Shown: one piece after another, positions 63,207 through 64,000 of the stretch
Numbering within the stretch: position 1 is the stretch's first letter
How the letters are laid out: each line of letters starts with the position of its first letter
Assembly (NCBI RefSeq): GCF_025148125.1
Contig: NZ_CP102267.1
Location: forward strand, 2,676,501-2,740,500
Source: Blautia wexlerae DSM 19850
Lineage (GTDB): Bacteria > Bacillota > Clostridia > Lachnospirales > Lachnospiraceae
Reading direction: 5' to 3'
DNA length: 64,000 nucleotides
Notes under the pieces: model-generated
Databases searched by the model: none
Seen by the model: the letters and a program-made list of their open reading frames with translations, nothing else
Told to the model about the DNA's origin: nothing
Translations under genes and position numbers: made by a program

Positions 63207-63401
63207 GGTGTTCACCTCCTTTCTGCCGAAAGGCGGTAGTACCTCCCCTTTTCGCGGGATAATACAGGCGACTTTTTGCTTTGCCAAAAAGAGGGCAAAG
63301 TTTTTGAAAAATCTTCTGTAAAATGCGAAATGCGCCTGCCTGCAAAATGCAGACAGACGCATAGGAAATAACAGCAGTATTTAATTGATTTGATAGTTCA
63401 T

Positions 63402-63479
63402 CTACATAGCCGGAATACCCCGTCGGTGGATAATGGCTTTTTTTGATAGTAACCCATTAGGGTATAGAAAAAAGGACAT
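63402..63479 (-). CDS. Possible 25-aa leader-type ORF
   Basis: MSFFLYPNGLLSKKAIIHRR is followed by five more residues and TAG. A very strong AAGGAGGTATCGCC precedes the ATG. It is alone in the 63207-63660 gap, upstream of the sigma gene. It may be a regulatory leader peptide or the remnant of a larger gene. Confidence 0.45.
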   Translation of the reverse strand: MSFFLYPNGLLSKKAIIHRRGIPAM

Positions 63480-63554
63480 GGCGATACCTCCTTGATACCG
63501 TCGTGTCCCCGAATAGCAGGATTTTAATATGCCCTCTGTTTTAGATTTTCAAAA

Positions 63555-63600
63555 GAAAACGACGGTTTTGATTGTTATTTCAAAACCGCCGTTAAAATGG
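63555..63600 (-). terminator. Terminator after the partial Ig-like gene
   Basis: AACGACGGTTTTGA and TCAAAACCGCCGTT form a stem with one mismatch. On the minus strand TTTTCTTTTG follows. A second imperfect stem with ATTTCATAAGC and GCTTATGAAG arms lies at 63619-63655. Confidence 0.75.
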
Positions 63601-63662
63601 CATGAGAACTTTCTATTTCATAAGCGGTTTTTTTTATTTCATGCTTATGAAGTAGAGAATTT

Positions 63663-64000
63663 TTACCTTATCGTAAATTCGCAAGATAAATTATATGTAT
63701 CGTAATCCCAATCTCTTTCACTTTCAAAGAACGCAAATTGTTTAATCAAACGATAGTGTCCAGCAGGCAATTCTCCATAAAAACTTTTAACATCAATTTC
63801 TAATGTTAATCGTTCGTTAGGCTTAATAAAACAATCCTTTTCATTGCTCTTTGAAGGGTCATCAAGCTGTTCAAGTTGATACCAAGTGCCGGATTGTTCA
63901 GTTTCTATTTCAAAATAATTTGGTGAATATCGGTATTCTTTATCAGAAGTATTTTCTATTAGAAATGAAAGGTGCTTTAAGTCTAAATCCTTTTCTGCAC
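63663..64000 (-). CDS. Partial bacterial Ig-like (Big_14-type) domain protein
   Basis: The gene enters from the right edge; only the last 111 codons are visible. KHLSFLIENTSDKEYRYSPN, GTWYQLEQ, RLTLEIDVKSFYGELPAGHY and RLIKQFAFF give the strand pattern of the Big_14-type Ig-like domain (xGELPxGxYRxxK). Such domains occur in membrane lipoproteins and antirepressor-like sensors. Function is unknown. It is cargo within the Tn916-type element. Confidence 0.75.
   Translation of the reverse strand, partial: AEKDLDLKHLSFLIENTSDKEYRYSPNYFEIETEQSGTWYQLEQLDDPSKSNEKDCFIKPNERLTLEIDVKSFYGELPAGHYRLIKQFAFFESERDWDYDTYNLSCEFTIR

Larger units (their letters stand above)
60500..64000. mobile_element. Integrase end of a Tn916/Tn1549-family conjugative element
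   Basis: Genes for a Tn916-type integrase, excisionase, orf8-like and sigma-like regulators lie in the usual order and orientation, and the element continues past the right edge. The left limit near 60500 is approximate. AGTAGTA at 60511-60517 and 60523-60529, 12 bp apart, look like Int arm-binding (DR2-type) sites. The exact attachment site cannot be set without the other end. Confidence 0.85.

Noticed and set aside
1..64000. tRNA or rRNA genes
   Set aside because: I scanned intergenic regions by eye and saw no cloverleaf or rRNA-like stretch; a covariance search would settle this.

Overview
The window looks like the chromosome of a Lachnospiraceae member (order Eubacteriales, probably Blautia-like; the genus is inference). 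The evidence is the conserved clostridial run TIGR04086 - SCIFF peptide - SCIFF maturase - fused SecDF - recJ - apt - rel - MBL hydrolase - hemZ - HD-GYP - hisS - aspS, a Gram-positive PTS with HPr, strong AGGAGG-type ribosome sites, and many secreted proteins with Lachnospiraceae-style low-complexity linkers. Core genes have moderate GC. The first 9.7 kb and parts of the far right are clearly different in composition or gene content.

Region 1 (1-9.8 kb) is a plasmid-like or integrative-element module: parA, parB and a RepA_N/DUF6017 replication initiator in one tight operon. Two small genes and a set of 11-bp-spaced repeats lie in front of it. Beyond the 3' end of rep sits accessory cargo: a two-gene AAA ATPase + subtilase operon matching the IetAS architecture (reported for plasmid stability and phage defence), a divergent DUF3892 gene, a DUF4238 protein, a ribbon-helix-helix regulator and a small unknown gene. 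A decayed second copy of the rep 3' end lies on the far side of ietAS, so the cassette is bracketed by rep sequence. The module abuts tsf.

Region 2 (9.8-25.8 kb) is core chromosome: rpsB-tsf, an rsuA-type pseudouridine synthase at the end of a GntR/ABC operon, a CPBP protease and a HAD phosphatase. It continues with a membrane Ser/Thr kinase overlapping a secreted Asn/Gln-rich protein, argS-degV, and ptsH-ptsI. The HPr lacks the regulatory Ser46.

Region 3 (25.8-37.3 kb) holds a MacAB-like export operon with two adaptors. It is split before its permease by a complete IS with 12-bp target duplications. A lipoprotein with an internal duplication, a TSUP transporter and aspS follow.

Region 4 (37.3-60.4 kb) carries the conserved hisS-to-SCIFF block, transcribed leftward. 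After it come a cell-surface protein, a CNNM/CorC transporter, YdcF, a cell-wall amidase, a three-gene ABC importer of the TrpXYZ type, a DUF5688 protein and a low-molecular-weight tyrosine phosphatase.

Region 5 (60.5-64 kb) is the integrase end of a Tn916/Tn1549-family conjugative element: int, xis, an orf8-like gene, an orf7-like sigma factor, and the start of further genes that run off the right edge. No rRNA, tRNA or CRISPR array was seen. Several small inverted-repeat elements, including a MITE-like family with GTTACTGTTCAC ends, are scattered in intergenic regions.
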